A DNA stretch of 64,000 nt, from the NCBI RefSeq assembly GCF_905147365.1, contig NC_056428.1, positions 14,972,001-15,036,000 of the forward strand, in the 5' to 3' direction. Origin of the DNA: Aricia agestis (lineage: Eukaryota > Arthropoda > Insecta > Lepidoptera > Lycaenidae). Shown here piece after piece: positions 23,677 through 35,913 of the stretch (position 1 is the first letter of the stretch; every line of letters starts with the position of its first letter). The translations under genes and the position numbers were made by a program. The notes under the pieces were generated by a model. It was not told the origin of the DNA, did no database searches, and worked only from the letters and a program-made list of their open reading frames with translations.

Positions 23677-23710
23677 GCCTTTATAGTATTGGAGCCTTTA
23701 TAGTATTGGA
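23677..23710 (+). repeat. 17-bp perfect tandem duplication
   Basis: GCCTTTATAGTATTGGA occurs at 23677-23693 and again at 23694-23710. Confidence 0.9.
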
Positions 23711-24058
23711 TGCGTAGTGTCCTGTCATTCCTCAATGTCATTCATTCTTAGTTCTTACTTTTCTATTGAATACACGCAAGTTTGTATTACGGGCTTTAAT
23801 TTTACTCAATTAGAGGTACTTGCGGCTACTTTTAACAAGGCAACCCAACATTAATCCATTCTATACGTTCTAAAGATTATTTTAAAATATATTTGATCAA
23901 AAAAAACGATTCATGCAGGATTTTACCGTCTGATCTTAGGATATTAATATCTAGATAAAATTCGGTAAACTTCAGAATTTGGTCATTACTTACTTACGTT
24001 TAAAATCAAACATATAATATACGTAAAGACGTCTGCACCTTGTTTGTTTTATATGTTA

Positions 24059-24333
24059 CTAGATGTCCCGCGCGGCTTCGCCCGCGTAAATTAGGAATTT
24101 TACAGAAACCGTAAATTTTCCCATAAAAAATATTTCCCCTGTTTTAACCACATTTTCCTGAGTTTCTTCGGTCGTGTTAGTCTTAGCGTGATAATATAAT
24201 ATAGCCTATAGTCTAACTCGATAAATGATCTGTCTGACACTGAGATAATTTTTTAAATCGGACCCGTAGTTCCTGAGATTGACGCGTTCAAGCAAACATA
24301 CTCTTCAGGTTTATAATATTAGGTAGGTATAGA
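24059..24333 (-). mobile_element. Helitron-like element, CGCGGGC type, complete
   Basis: On the minus strand it runs from A|TCTATACCTACC to CTAG|T (24059-24062). The 3' hairpin CGCGGGCGAAGCCGCG is followed by CGGGACAT (8 nt) and CTAG. Length about 275 bp, non-coding. Confidence 0.8.
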
Positions 24334-25171
24334 TTTTTTTAAATTATCGCTTGACAAACTCGAGTCTCGATCTAAAAGACTATGAAATGGTATAATATGG
24401 TAGTGATGATGATAATGATGATGATGAATGTAATTTGCATAGTAGCATATGCTTTCTGTTCTTAAAACAACGCCGGAATTCCCAAACTTGTATCTATAAA
24501 GAATCAGGAGTTCTCTCGGAAATCAAATCGGAAATCTGTATGTTCCCTTAAATGAAATATGCCAATAATAATTATTATTTTATTACTTGATATAGAGATA
24601 GTATCCTATCAATATTATCTTAAGTCATAAAATCTAACGTTTCTCTAAGTAGGCATATTTTTGCTTTTATATATTATGAAGTCGTAAAAATAAGATTAAT
24701 AATTATTATCGCAAATTAACTGTTTAAATGTTATTTTATATTATACACAATATAACATAATTTTCCTAAAAGAAATTGGGGAACAATATTTTATGAAAAT
24801 TGTGCATATTATTTACTGTGATTCGGCAAAAAGCATAATATTGTACTGATAAAGTAAATGGGTGGAAAGGTAAAATTAAGCTAATAAAAAAAATTGCTTA
24901 GAAATCGGTTCAAATACGGCGAATAATTATTGTAATAAATGTTTTTATTTTTGAGTTTTTTTACACCTTCGAGGGAAAAAGTTTTTAAAACTTTTATTGC
25001 GTATTTATTTATATCAAAACGATAGTCTAAAAAATAAGTTTTAAGCTTCTATTTTCGTAAATAAAAATACTTTCATACAAATCTTCATTCAAGTTTTAAC
25101 CCCTTATAAACCTCTTTTATTCTAATTAAGTAGTTCAGTTTTAAGGATTATAATGATAAAATAATAAGAGT
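24334..25171. other. no recognisable feature
   Basis: AT-rich. A short GAT/GATGAT microsatellite lies at 24402-24427. Confidence 0.45.
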
Positions 25172-25175
25172 TTAA

Positions 25176-25303
25176 GGGCCTGTTTCACCACTTCCTGATA
25201 AGGCTATCTACCAATGAACTTGACAGATCAAATATGGAGAATCTGTCAAAAAAGTTGTGAATAGCCTATTAGGCTCTATATCAGAAAGTGGTGAAACAGG
25301 CCC
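25176..25303. mobile_element. MITE, GGGCCTGTTTCACC ends, TTAA-flanked, copy 1
   Basis: The 128-bp element has inverted ends GGGCCTGTTTCACCACTT and AAGTGGTGAAACAGGCCC, with TTAA on both sides (25172-25175 and 25304-25307). A second copy is at 62853-62989. TTAA would suit a piggyBac-type mobiliser; this is inference. Confidence 0.85.
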
Positions 25304-25321
25304 TTAATATTATATTTTTAT

Positions 25322-25368
25322 CGCCCAAATTCGTTTATCGCGGGAACCGTACATTTTTCCGGGATATC
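25322..25368 (-). repeat. fragment of Helitron family A
   Basis: AATTCGTTTATCGCGGGAAC and CGTACATTTTTCCGGGAT are diagnostic of the 3' half of family A. Confidence 0.6.
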
Positions 25369-25493
25369 ACTACCTGTCAATTTAATCAATTAAAACGAAT
25401 TTCCTAGCCAAATCCCTTTGCTTTTGCCAAGCTTCAGTTAAAAATTGTACAGCGTCTTCGAGGAAATGCCGTGAAAATAACAAAACTGTAAGA

Positions 25494-25541
25494 GGGTGGG
25501 TGAGGGAGGTGGGAGGGAATACAAAGGGGGGGGGGGGGGCG
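25494..25541 (+). repeat. G-rich tract with a 14-base G run
   Basis: Several G3 runs (GGGTGGGTGAGGGAGG; TGGGAGGG) precede an uninterrupted run of about 14 G, giving strong quadruplex potential. Confidence 0.8.
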
Positions 25542-25846
25542 TTTTGGGCTCTCACGGTGTCTACCTCATATGTATGGAAATAAGGACTTAGCCCACGACG
25601 GGATGAGACGCGGTCATAATGTTTTTTGTTTTGTTGGAAAAAATATAAGGAAGAAGTGGCAGAGGTCACTCCAAAAGTGATTTTTAATTGGTTGGTTAGT
25701 TTATCGTAATTTGTAGAGAAAATAATGAGATTAAATATTTAATGATACAGCTAATCTAAGCTTAACTTAGAATAGTTTTTCTAAAATCAAGAAGTCTAGT
25801 GACAATCTCCGTAATCTAAAAGGGTTTATTTTTAATTTATGGTCTA

Positions 25847-26352
25847 AGAGCCGGTGGGAGGTTGGCCTTCACCGATCTGATAACCAGATGAGACATATTT
25901 TTTATTAAATGTAATTTATAAACAAATATGTCTATAATTACTTGCCTATCTAAAAGTGCTCATGGCAATTTTTTATTAAATTAACTTTAATGATTATTTT
26001 TCATCACTTTTATTCTTTTGATAACCAAATTAATTTTATTTCACTGTTAGTTTTTAACACACAGAATATGCCTCAGTAGGCTTGCCTACTCATTTCTGTG
26101 TATAGACCTGGCAAGCCGATGTGAACAGGTAAGTCAATATAGATGACTCCGTCGTTCTGCTAACTTATCGAAAGTTATATCAAATTTTAGATTATTTTAT
26201 TACAAAATCAGTCTTAAAGACTTGCCTGCAAAAAATCATACTTAAAGTACTGTTGCCTAGCTAAAAACTTGAAAAGAACTAGCCATGAGCACTTTTAGAT
26301 AGGCAAGTAATCATCATCTGGTTATCAGATCGGTGAACCCCACGGTCTCCTC
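25847..26352. mobile_element. MITE, CACCGATCTGATAACC arms
   Basis: The left arm (TTCACCGATCTGATAACCAG, then ATTACTTGCCTATCTAAAAG and TGCTCATGGC) is mirrored on the right at about 26272-26338. The left arm is split by about 45 extra bases that are themselves a hairpin (GACATATTT ... AAATATGTC). About 500 bp in total. Confidence 0.8.
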
Positions 26353-26855
26353 TATTATTATATGTAGTAGCCGGTATAATAGAGCTGATATAGTAGCTGC
26401 TAACTACCTTGTAGCTACTGTATCGTATAATATATTTTTATGTCTTGTTTTAATTCTTACCTACGTTTCTGAGTTTGTCGCCTTATTATCATTCTGAAAA
26501 TGTGTGCTAATGCTTAAGTACATAAATTAGGATTTTTAAGACTTGAGAGTGCTTAGTAGTGCGTTGCTGTAGTTGAAAGATTCAACGTCGAGCCTTATGT
26601 ATGCCGCATAATAGAAAATAGAGTAGTAAAAAAATATTCGCTATCTCGCAAAAAGTAAATATGCACGCGTCCTAACACCGTATCAACGTATAAATATACG
26701 TCAGGTGCGCTCAAAGTTGGGTTTAGGAATTTTTCTCCAAGATATTGCCGGAGATTTGTGGCCCCGCCTTTATTTACGTCGGGGAAACGAAGATACATGG
26801 GACAACTTGGAAATCAAATCGGAAAAACTTGCGTGTGGAGAAATTTTCCTCGGTA

Positions 26856-27009
26856 GGGCCTGTATTCACATTGATTATTGCGACTGCAGGTGATTAGTGA
26901 TTAGGAAAAAATAAAGGACTTGCACGGATCAGTCGCTGTCCACACTAATTACTTTTTCCTGATTACTAATCACCTGCACTAATATCACTAATCAAAGTGA
27001 ATTGAGGCC
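26856..27009. mobile_element. MITE, GGGCCTGTATTCAC ends
   Basis: The 154-bp element's arms pair over about 55 bases: GCAGGTGATTAGTGATTAGG against CCTGATTACTAATCACCTGC, with mismatches, and ends GGGCCTGTATTCAC against GTGAATTGAGGCC. Confidence 0.8.
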
Positions 27010-27331
27010 ATTGCGTTGGAATTGAAATTTTATAGCTAAAACTAGATTAACGTAAACTCTTTTTATAAAATATACGAATTTATTAATTTATGTTGTCGTT
27101 GTCTGTAAAAGTGGCTTTCACATATTATTTTAAAATATTAGGATAGAACATAGATCAGTTTGTCCTCATTTCGTAGTCATAATATTCGTATCAAAAGAAA
27201 CAATTGAACAAGAGTAACAAACTTATTCATTAATCAAAAATCAAATCTTTATTGACAACTCTTTCTTCGGTCGTAACAAATCTATTTACCATTTTTGTCA
27301 TAGTTCTTACTAACAATAATATTATTATGTT

Positions 27332-27689
27332 CTGTAGGCTTACTACGAAACTATTTTGAGACTCAAACAATCGAACGAGAATGCCGCGTCTTGCGGGGCT
27401 AAAATGGTCGCTTTGAGGAATCATTATATGAATCATAATATTATTCATTTTTCTAAGATCGCAAAATGCAACTCTGCTTGTAATTCATTTCTGTATTTTT
27501 GTACTGATTTGACATTTGTCAGTTTGACAGTTTTGACAATTCATTTGCTGAATTGATTGAGAGGGATTGCTAAAAGTGACCATTTTAGCCCTGCTGCTCT
27601 AACAACGTCATTTCACGTTTGTTACAGTAGGAGGTGGCATTCTCGTCGGATTGTTTGAGTCTCAAAACAGTTTCAAGGTACAAGCCCTG
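27332..27689. mobile_element. hAT-like MITE, CAGGGCTTGTACC ends
   Basis: The right end (complement CAGGGCTTGTACCTTGAAAC) and the left end (GTAGGCTTACTACGAAAC) lead into matching arms TTTTGAGACTCAAACAATC and GAGAATGCC. The interior contains GGCTAAAATGGTCGC and GATTGAGAGGGATTGC. A reversed internal copy lies at 52928-53118. Confidence 0.8.
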
Positions 27690-27765
27690 AATCGCACCGT
27701 ACTTGTCCAATATTCGAAAAAATATAACATAGAAGTAGGTAAATATACAATTTTGCGTGAAAATG

Positions 27766-27920
27766 GTCGCTGTTAAACATTTGTCTTAACCCACAATTTT
27801 TTTTTTGTTGAATTTTGAATGCAGTCATATTCTAAATCATCTAAAGAACATGACTGCATTCATAATTCAAAACGTAATTTTTTGTGGGTTAGTACACGAA
27901 TGCTTGACAGCGTCAAATCG
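27766..27920. mobile_element. MITE, TTAACCCACAA arms
   Basis: GTCGCTGTTAAACATT and TTAACCCACAA on the left are mirrored by TTGTGGGTTA and AATGCTTGACAGCGTC on the right. The central arms GAATGCAGTCAT / ATGACTGCATTC also pair. A half copy occurs at 45750-45845. Confidence 0.75.
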
Positions 27921-28012
27921 AAACGTGGGTCTTACGTTAAAATTCGGTAGAAAAACAAATATAAGGTAACACCGTCACGTAATACATCACCGTAATCTCC
28001 TTACGACTCAAT

Positions 28013-28072
28013 TCCGGGGGGTGGGGGCTGGTTGTGGGGGCCAGGGGGTGGGGAAAACCCCCACACTGGGGA
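28013..28072 (+). repeat. G-rich tract with quadruplex potential
   Basis: G6, G5, G5, G5 and G4 runs occur within 45 bases (GGGGGGTGGGGGCTGG; CCAGGGGGTGGGG). Confidence 0.75.
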
Positions 28073-28310
28073 TTACACGCACAATAGTTAAATTGTTCAT
28101 AATATTTTTTCGCGTAAATATAAGTAAAGTATTAGAGGTAAATCAGCCATACTTGTATAATTTATATGAGACTGATGACAAGGAATCGTTGTTAATAATT
28201 TTCGAGATTAAAATCATTCATCATCTAGAAATAAGTATAAAAGAAATAGCATAATATGTATAGACCAAGAGGCATAAACATTAAGCAAGGATCTAATCTC
28301 TCCTTAGGAA

Positions 28311-28374
28311 TAAGAGAAAGAAAGTATAATTATTATTAATAATACTTAATAATAATTATACTTTCTTTCTCTTA
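28311..28374. repeat. perfect 28-bp palindrome, 8-base loop
   Basis: The arm at 28311-28338 (TAAGAGAAAGAAAGTATAA...) is the exact reverse complement of 28347-28374; the loop is ATAATACT. Confidence 0.9.
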
Positions 28375-29190
28375 ATCTAGTTCTTCCCAACGAATTTACT
28401 CCACTTGATTTAGAATTTAGATCATTATTAATTGTTTTGATCAAACAACCAGCCGAATCTGACTAGCTCATAGACACACAAAACGCCACTTTTCGAGTGC
28501 GCAGTCGGATAAACTTCCGTATATAACCTAATCGCATCTACATAAGATCTCCCTACGAGATTTCTTTCTCGAAGCCAATATATCAAGCTACGTCAGCGGG
28601 GCGCATGTGGCTGACACGAAAATATTACGATGCATCAAAACTGCCAAGAAAAGTGGGTGGAAAACGAACCGAGTCTAATGTGGCCCAAGGCAGGAGCAGT
28701 AGCGGTTTGGGAATAAAGTGTCTTGGGTCGTGATAACTTTATCTTGATTTACTTCTGTTTTATCAAATTTGATCTTCATTATTATTTATGATTAAATCAA
28801 AATAAGAAGACCCAGAATTTCATATAAATTTCTACGTTTTTCGCCACAATTTGCCGTTTGTAACGATAATAGAGACGAAGACAAGTTCTTTTTGAGAGGA
28901 ATGCCCTAGCCTAGCCTAGCCTAGCCTTCATAAAAAGGATGCATGTAAAACGCGGTCTGCGAAATATATCTTTTTAATAACGATTAAACTATGCATTGGA
29001 AATAAAAACTTCTAGATGTTTCCGGCGACTGCCTTTGTGCAGAAAATCAATATTTGCGTGGGCACCTCACATTTTTATGTGCTAGCGTCTATCCTAGGTT
29101 TATCCAATACACAAATGACAAATTATTATCTATTTTTATCAAAATAAGTAACAGACTGAGACAGGCATAATTTCCCATTCATACTTGTAA
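28375..29190. other. unique GC-richer island, then AT-rich DNA
   Basis: 28450-28735 is richer in GC than its surroundings and is open on the plus strand from about 28528 to a TGA near 28731 (about 68 codons, including SGRMWLTRKYYDASKLP-like residues), but I recognise no protein. A pentamer array of CCTAG (four to five units) lies at 28904-28926. Confidence 0.35.
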
Positions 29191-29191
29191 A

Positions 29192-29339
29192 TCTTTATAT
29201 ATAAAAATGGATTTCTAATTGTGTTAGTAACGCTAAAACTCGAAAACAGCTGAACAGATTGGGCTAATTTTAGTCTTAAAATATTCGTAGAAGTCCAGGG
29301 AAGGTTTTAAAGTGACACGAAGTTCACCGGGACAGCTAG
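29192..29339 (+). mobile_element. Helitron-like element, family C, complete
   Basis: The 148-bp element begins A|TCTTTATATATAAAAATGG and ends GTTCACCGGGACAG, CTAG|T. A weak GTGA...TCAC hairpin lies 8 nt before CTAG. No coding capacity. Confidence 0.8.
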
Positions 29340-29340
29340 T

Positions 29341-30360
29341 ATTGAATATAAAAATATTTCTCGCTTCAGCTTATGACTTGCGAGATTTAAGTTTGTCGTG
29401 TTATACGAGGGTGAGTTTTGCCCTGAAAAATGCTCCGTAGCGCTGAATATGAAGAACGCAGCTATATTATATATCTAAGTAATGTTATAAAACAAATTGG
29501 ATGTAATGGATGTTTGTTATTCGATTTCATCAGTTGGATGTTTGTTACGAAAATTCCGTACGAAAGTATTTTGAGCTATGTTCACGACTACATTAAATGG
29601 CTTACAAGCAGGTGATGTTTCGGATTTTTTTTCTGTAGCAAGATTTTTAGTTCAGAAGAAAGTATTTGTGCCAAAGAAGTTGTTCAAACTTTCTTAATCT
29701 ACTTTATAGTTATAATTCATCATCCAAATTTATACTCTTGAATTTATACTCTACTTTTGGGACAATTCGTTCACAGGAAGACAAAATTTTATTTATAGAG
29801 AAAATATCCTGCCCTCTTTGGTAGTCGGATTAAAATTATTACAACCTGTCACCAATCACAAATAAATCTGTGGAGTGTAGACACAGTTAGAGCGCATTCA
29901 ATATTTTATATTATGTGCCAGTTATTATTTATTAATAAATTCTAAAGAATTGAAGAGCCGTCCACAGCAAGATAATACTCGACCAGACTACGACTTAATG
30001 ATGTCATTATGAAACATCTTTTCTTCGCTGCATTGTCTTGTAATACCCTCCGCCACTCCACCAAAACTCAACTCTATCTCAAATATTCAAGGTCCTATTT
30101 CAACTGGAAAGAAATTCTAATTTATGTCTTTAATATTTATAAATATTTGTCAAGTCCACTAATTGGTTGTCATTTGGACTGCATCGCCTTATTAGGCCTG
30201 AGGCTCGTAGATCATAATGATCCAGGGATCTCTGTGATCTACAGGGATTCTTTCATCTTACCACTAATACCCTAGAGAGAACCATTGCTTATTAAGTACT
30301 GATTTTGACTCTGATTTTTATTTTTTGTGATAGCATCTTTTAGACAAGCTTATGTATAGG
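29341..30360. other. no recognisable feature
   Basis: Unique AT-rich DNA. Open frames at 29430-29615 and 30009-30275 carry no motif I recognise. Confidence 0.4.
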
Positions 30361-30364
30361 TGAA

Positions 30365-30566
30365 CTAGATGGCGCCTGCAACTCAGGTGCGTTAAAATTC
30401 GTTTATCGCACGGGAACTGTACATTCTTTTGGAATAAAAAGTATGCTATGTAATTTCCCAGGACTTAAAGTATCGCCATACGAAATTTCAGCAAAATCGG
30501 TTTAGCGGTTTGGGCGTGAAGAGGTAACAGATTCACTTTCGTATTTATAATAATATTATATTAAAA
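30365..30566 (-). mobile_element. Helitron-like element, family A
   Basis: CTAG at 30365-30368 lies next to the eroded hairpin and ATTCGTTTATCGC; the body ends with TTTCGTATTTATAATAATA. It abuts the family C element directly, in the same orientation. Confidence 0.75.
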
Positions 30567-30801
<235 letters not shown>

Positions 30802-31263
30802 TAGATAGATATACGGCTATTAAAAATACTTGAATTAGCCATTACTAAGGATAAGCAGCTAGTATTATGCCTATGTCTCCTTCTCTCCTTCATCATAAAG
30901 AAAAAATCTCTTGCCGACGAAAAAATAATTTTACCGCCTAACCGCTTTTTAATTTTAACTGTAGTTTAACCAGTACTCAAATTGAGGGTTCATTTAAGAG
31001 GTATTCCCTTACAATGCTGACAGCTCACTTAAGCCTCATTTACATTCCTCCGTCAAATTACACGCGTCTAATAATTGACCCTTAAACAATTTCAAAGAAC
31101 TTCGTTATATTATGCAGCTTTATTATAATGTCGCTAATTATTATGGAGGTATTTTACAAAGAATTTTATATATCTTTAATATTTCTAGGTAAAGACATAC
31201 AGTTGAATTTTAGTTATTACATTTTTGAATAATATACCTATTTGTGTACGGTTTTTTACAGGA

Positions 31264-31352
31264 GTTTATCCTCTTCACGCCCAAACCGCTGAACCGATTT
31301 AGCTGAAATTTGGTATGGACATACCTTGAGTCCCAGGAAAGGACAAAGGATC
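31264..31352 (+). repeat. internal fragment of Helitron family A
   Basis: CCTCTTCACGCCCAAACCGC, then GCTGAAATTTGGTATGGA and GAGTCCCAGGAAAGGACA, are diagnostic of the 5' half. Confidence 0.7.
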
Positions 31353-34300
31353 TGGGCACACGGTAGTGTCCCCGCCGAGACGAGCACTGCCTATCTTTTC
31401 TCGAAGGGTTTTGCCGTTTTTTTGAACCCACATAGAATTGGTTTCCATTGTAGCAGATAGTTCATATTAATTTTTTTCAGGATAGACTTTTCAAACATAT
31501 AAAGTCTTAATTGAATATCATAAATACTTTAGATTTTATTGATATCTAAAATACGCAGTTTGGTTATGCGCCGTAAAATATTATGTTTGGTAAGTAATGG
31601 AAGTTTAAATATGAGCTTGGCTGTTTCGTTACTAACTTCAGATCAGAAACTAAATATTCGCCTCACCTCCAAGACGGTAGCGAAATAGCGAATCTATACA
31701 TACTTACTGATAAGTAGAATTTGTTGGAGTTAGGATCGATAGAATTAGGCCGCGTAGATTCAGAAGCTTGGCTCTACATTTATAGATCTGATGTCTTTTT
31801 TTCACAGCGCAAACCTTCTGTAGTCGTCGAGGTAACATTTTACATAAAATGTTTTTTGGTGGGTTACTGTTTATCCCGGAAAATTTTTGAGTTGCGTACC
31901 TCATCTAGTACATAATATTTTGATGAAAAATCTTTCCTGTAGGTTTCTTAACCAATTTGACTACACTTTTATACTTCATGAAAGAACTCTGGGATCTCTT
32001 AGGCGTATCTTAAATAACAACCACATTTGCTTAACTACACCTGTCTGCCTTTTAAATCGCGCAACTCAAACATCTATTGAAAACCCGAAACAGGGGGAAC
32101 CACCCTTAACTCCCTTTTCTTTCCACTAACTTCGCATCGTCACCCGTATTACAAACTTGCTACCCTAAAACAGTCGAAATTCAACTCTATTCCAACAAAT
32201 TAAAGTCCAAATTATAGCCCACCGAAAAACCAATTTACGGATCCGTTTGGTACTAAATTTTGAATTTTATTGACATGGTTTAAGGTTGAGTTCGCGTTGC
32301 GAAGCTTAAGATTAATTTTGAGATAGTAGTTGTGATTCCTTCGCGTTACTTTTTCCTTCTTTGTGGAGGTATTTTATGTGAATTTAAAGCCCTATGTGTA
32401 GGATGTTGATAGGTTTATGCGTATTTGTTCGGCCTTAGAAGTAGATTGAATCGTAGATATTTTAAATTGAGTTTTATTTTCTACCTTTCCTTTTATTTTT
32501 CAATACGTTCCCGTAATATTATGAAAGGAAAATGGTATTTCACCTCTTGAGATTGCATTAGTTAGTACTGATTGGTAGAGTACCGTATTGAAGATCTGTC
32601 ACGTAAAAATTTGGTATAGTTTCAATTAATTAAAGTAGAAAAAATAACATTAAAAAAAGGCCTAGAATATCTTACTGCCTGCCTGCATTTAACTGATCTA
32701 ACTATTATTTAAAATTATATTTAAAACAATAAGAAAACTTAGATCAAAGTAGTGTAAAAACAGCGTTAAGTATATACTTTTGATACCTTTATTATTATTA
32801 ATAAAATCGGGTACAATTAAATGTACTACTTACATGACACGATCTTTAAAATTAAATTCAATTAAGTAACTATTATATTTAAGTTAGTTCTATTAAGCCA
32901 TTAAATTATAAGGTTAGTTCGTCATTGGTATCATATTTATTTACTTCTCTTAACAACCCCCGAAGTCCGATCACAACCATGAAAGAGTTCTATCGTTAAC
33001 TGCTCAGCCTTATTAGCTAATGAATCGTGGCCTTGAATTAGGGGCTCGCCCCTGCACCCTGGCCCCTAATTAAACGTTTAACACCGTGGCCCAGTTAGGC
33101 CTTGGAAAATCAATCGATATTTTAGAATGAACTTGGTTAAGCTAAGAAAAGTATATATTCTTCTTTTCAATGTAATTTTGAGTATACTTACTATTATGTT
33201 TTTAATTAATTTAACTCTCATTTGGTCTGACAGTGCCATATATTGTAAATAGTGCATATTTTTATTATATATTATGTACTTCTTGTCTTATTAAGGTGTT
33301 TTATTAAATCCTTTCCATACCAATCTTTGCTAACTAAACTATAGTATAGTAACTAATAACTATACTATCTGCATGAGTAAATATATTATATTTTACAGCT
33401 ACATTTTCAATTTTTATATTAAGTTGCTCGCAAATAGTAGTTCCTACCCCTTTTAAGTTACGCTTGTGATGGAAGTTTGCAAAAGCCTTGCAAATAGGAA
33501 CACGTGTTTGAAATATTAAATTTTCTAGCTCTCCGGTCTCCCTATGCGTTTATCTACCAGCTTTGAATCTTATATTATACTATATATTTAAAGTTCTTAG
33601 AATCTAATAAGAAATCAATAAGATCCATAATATATCAGCGCTAGCACGCTCTATGACATTCACTAATATGCCACTTCAGTACCCTATTCCCTACTCGCGA
33701 CCATGTTTTTTCCAACAATTTTTGTTTGTCGCCCATCTCTTTCCCTCTCGCACCAAATATAGACCGTCTCCCTCACGCTATCGCGCCAAAATGAGGGGTG
33801 GCAGAAAATATGATACGTTCATTTTGGGGGGCCCAAATTGATTTTTTTCCTGAAGTGTGTAGCCATTTTTATGAGTCTCATAAGCGGTTTTGTTATATTC
33901 TATAATATTTTAGGTTGTATTAGGTATGCTTTTTCGTATGTAATAACTAATAAGTAAGTATGTCAAGTTAGAGCTCTACTTACGTTGTGGATACTAATTA
34001 ATACAATATTTTCCGAGCCAAGCCAAGTTACCACTCTTATATTTAAATGTAGTTCCTGGGACATCAATTTGAATGATTTGGGACATGAAATTCGATCTTA
34101 TGCAACTTGACTTTTCATCAATATTTTAATTGAATCTAATAATTAAACATTTTACAAGCTCGTTGTACTTTACAGATGTCAGGACCACTAAAGATCCGAA
34201 TCTAGGAACTGACCAATTTCAGACACAAATATTTTTACGATCTTATCACTTAACATCTACATCAGTTCGGCCATCGGTACAATTATGACACCTTGGATGG

Positions 34301-34580
34301 GTAATATGGCTGCTTAATTATACCCACATAAAGCCATCCTTTGTGTACGAACAGCAAAAAAGTCTAACTTTTTTAGATTTGTTTACTTATAACTTTCAGT
34401 ATAAAGGGTGCGCTTTTTAATTTTTTTTTATAAGTATAAAAGTAACTGGGAAAAGGGTCAGACGAGTCGTCTGGTTCAAAGTGAATGCGTCTCCCAAAGA
34501 CATCAGCAACACTGGCAAAGTCCCAATTACTGTGTGTGCGACCTGAGACTATTTCTGTTAATTTTGGTTTCGGTTAGTCT
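31353..34580. other. long stretch without a recognised element or gene
   Basis: Mostly unique. 32940-33115 is GC-richer and contains a small hairpin AATTAGGGGC ... GCCCCTAATT (33037-33072). 33690-33800 (CTCTTTCCCTCTCGCACC; AGACCGTCTCCCTCACGC) resembles part of the GC island at 58600-58800. The short open frames here are not supported by any motif. Confidence 0.35.
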
Positions 34581-34581
34581 A

Positions 34582-34797
34582 CTAGATGACGCTCGTAACT
34601 CCGTTGCGCCGAGATTCGTTTGTCGCGCGAGAACCGTAGGTACATTTTTATCAACACAAAAAGTATCTAATGTCCTTTCCTGGGACTCAATGGACCTCTA
34701 TACCAAACACCAAAATCTGTTCAGCTGTTTAAGCGTGAAGAGGTAATAGACAGACCGACAGACAGACACACTTTCGCATTTATAATATCAGCATGGA
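34582..34797 (-). mobile_element. Helitron-like element, family A, complete
   Basis: CTAG (34582-34585) with A before it, GATGACGCTCGTAACTCC, an eroded hairpin, and at the far end CAGCATGGA|T give an intact A|TC...CTAG|T frame of 216 bp. Confidence 0.8.
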
Positions 34798-35232
34798 TTT
34801 TCAGCCCTTCTCAATAAATTATTATAATATTTTTTACCTCTAAAGATTAGATTAAATATCTAGCTTTTTTAAAACAAATATTCCGAACAACGTCTCTGTT
34901 TTAATATTCCATCATTTTATATTAATTTTTGGAAATGTATTTCAATTTTCATAAACTGAATCAATGTTTAAAATTCAAGAATATAATACATGTTTAAAAT
35001 GCAGCCTGACTCTTGCTATGCGCGTTACTAGTCGCTTAGAACATTTTTCCAACAATGTCTAACTTTCTGACGCTACATTAATTGTTGGTAGTATAAAAAT
35101 TAACTGCGTTATTAAGTCATTCTGATATAAAGCCCATTGTTAGGACGATTCCTGTCAAGTGACGACCCTTTTATAGTGAAATTCAAGTTGAAAAGTTTAA
35201 TGACAGCTTGGCATAGTTTTTTCCACCTGCTT
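34798..35232. other. no recognisable feature
   Basis: AT-rich unique sequence. Confidence 0.4.
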
Positions 35233-35656
35233 TTTAGGGTTCCGTACCCAAAGGGTAAAACGGGACCCTATTACTAAGACTTCGTTGTCTGTCCGTCTCC
35301 AGGCTGTAACTCAAGAACGGTAATAGCTAGAAAGTTGAAATTTTCACAGATTTTGTATATCTACTGACGCTATAACAACAAATACTAAAAACAAAATAAA
35401 ATTAATATTTAAAATTAAAATTAATATCCCATACAGCAAATGTGATTTTTTGACCTTTTTTGCTCTATATCAATAATAGCAACATGTAGGTACTTGAATT
35501 TTTTAGACAGTCCTTAGTTTTATGTGTTATTTAATATTAATATTGAATAAAAAAATTAAAGAGGGCCTCCCATACAAAAAACACAAATTTTGGCCTAATT
35601 TTGCTCTATAATCGTACGGAACCCTTCGTGCGCGAGTCCGACTCGCACTTGGCCGA
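35233..35656 (+). mobile_element. GGGTTCCGTA repeat, short variant, copy 1
   Basis: It starts TTAGGGTTCCGTACCCAAAG, continues with CTTCGTTGTCTGTCCGTC, GCTATAACAACAAATACTAA and a T-rich body, and ends GTACGGAACCCTTCG, GCGAGTCCGACTCGCACTTG, GCC. The end motifs GGGTTCCGTAC and GTACGGAACCC are inverted. Confidence 0.8.
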
Positions 35657-35716
35657 TTATTTATTTTGGGTGACTGAAAATTAATGGTTTTTGAAATTCC
35701 AATAACATTTTTTTTA

Positions 35717-35913
35717 CTAGATGACGCCTGCAGCTGAGTTGAGCCAAAATTCTTGTACCGCGCGGGAATCGTATATTTTTCCGGGATGAAAGTATCCTTT
35801 GTCCTTTTTTCGGGATGATATCTCCATACCCAGCAAAATCTGTTCAGCGATTTGGTCATGAAGAGGTAACACACAGACTGACATTTTCGCATTCACAATA
35901 GTTATAGTATGGA
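35717..35913 (-). mobile_element. Helitron-like element, family A, complete
   Basis: CTAG at 35717-35720, preceded by A; the other end is GTATGGA|T at 35907-35914. The 3' hairpin is eroded (CTGCAGCTGAGTTGAG). Confidence 0.8.

Noticed and set aside
25382..25669. 95-codon minus-strand frame ending in a plausible-looking helix (FLEDAVQFLTEAWQKQRD)
   Set aside because: Its middle translates the poly-G tract as Pro, no domain is recognisable and no splice or promoter signal supports it.
34408..35892. Open frames at 34408-34746 (+) and 35527-35892 (-), and similarly 48741-48923 (+)
   Set aside because: They overlap Helitron family A or GGGTTCCGTA elements and translate repeat sequence.
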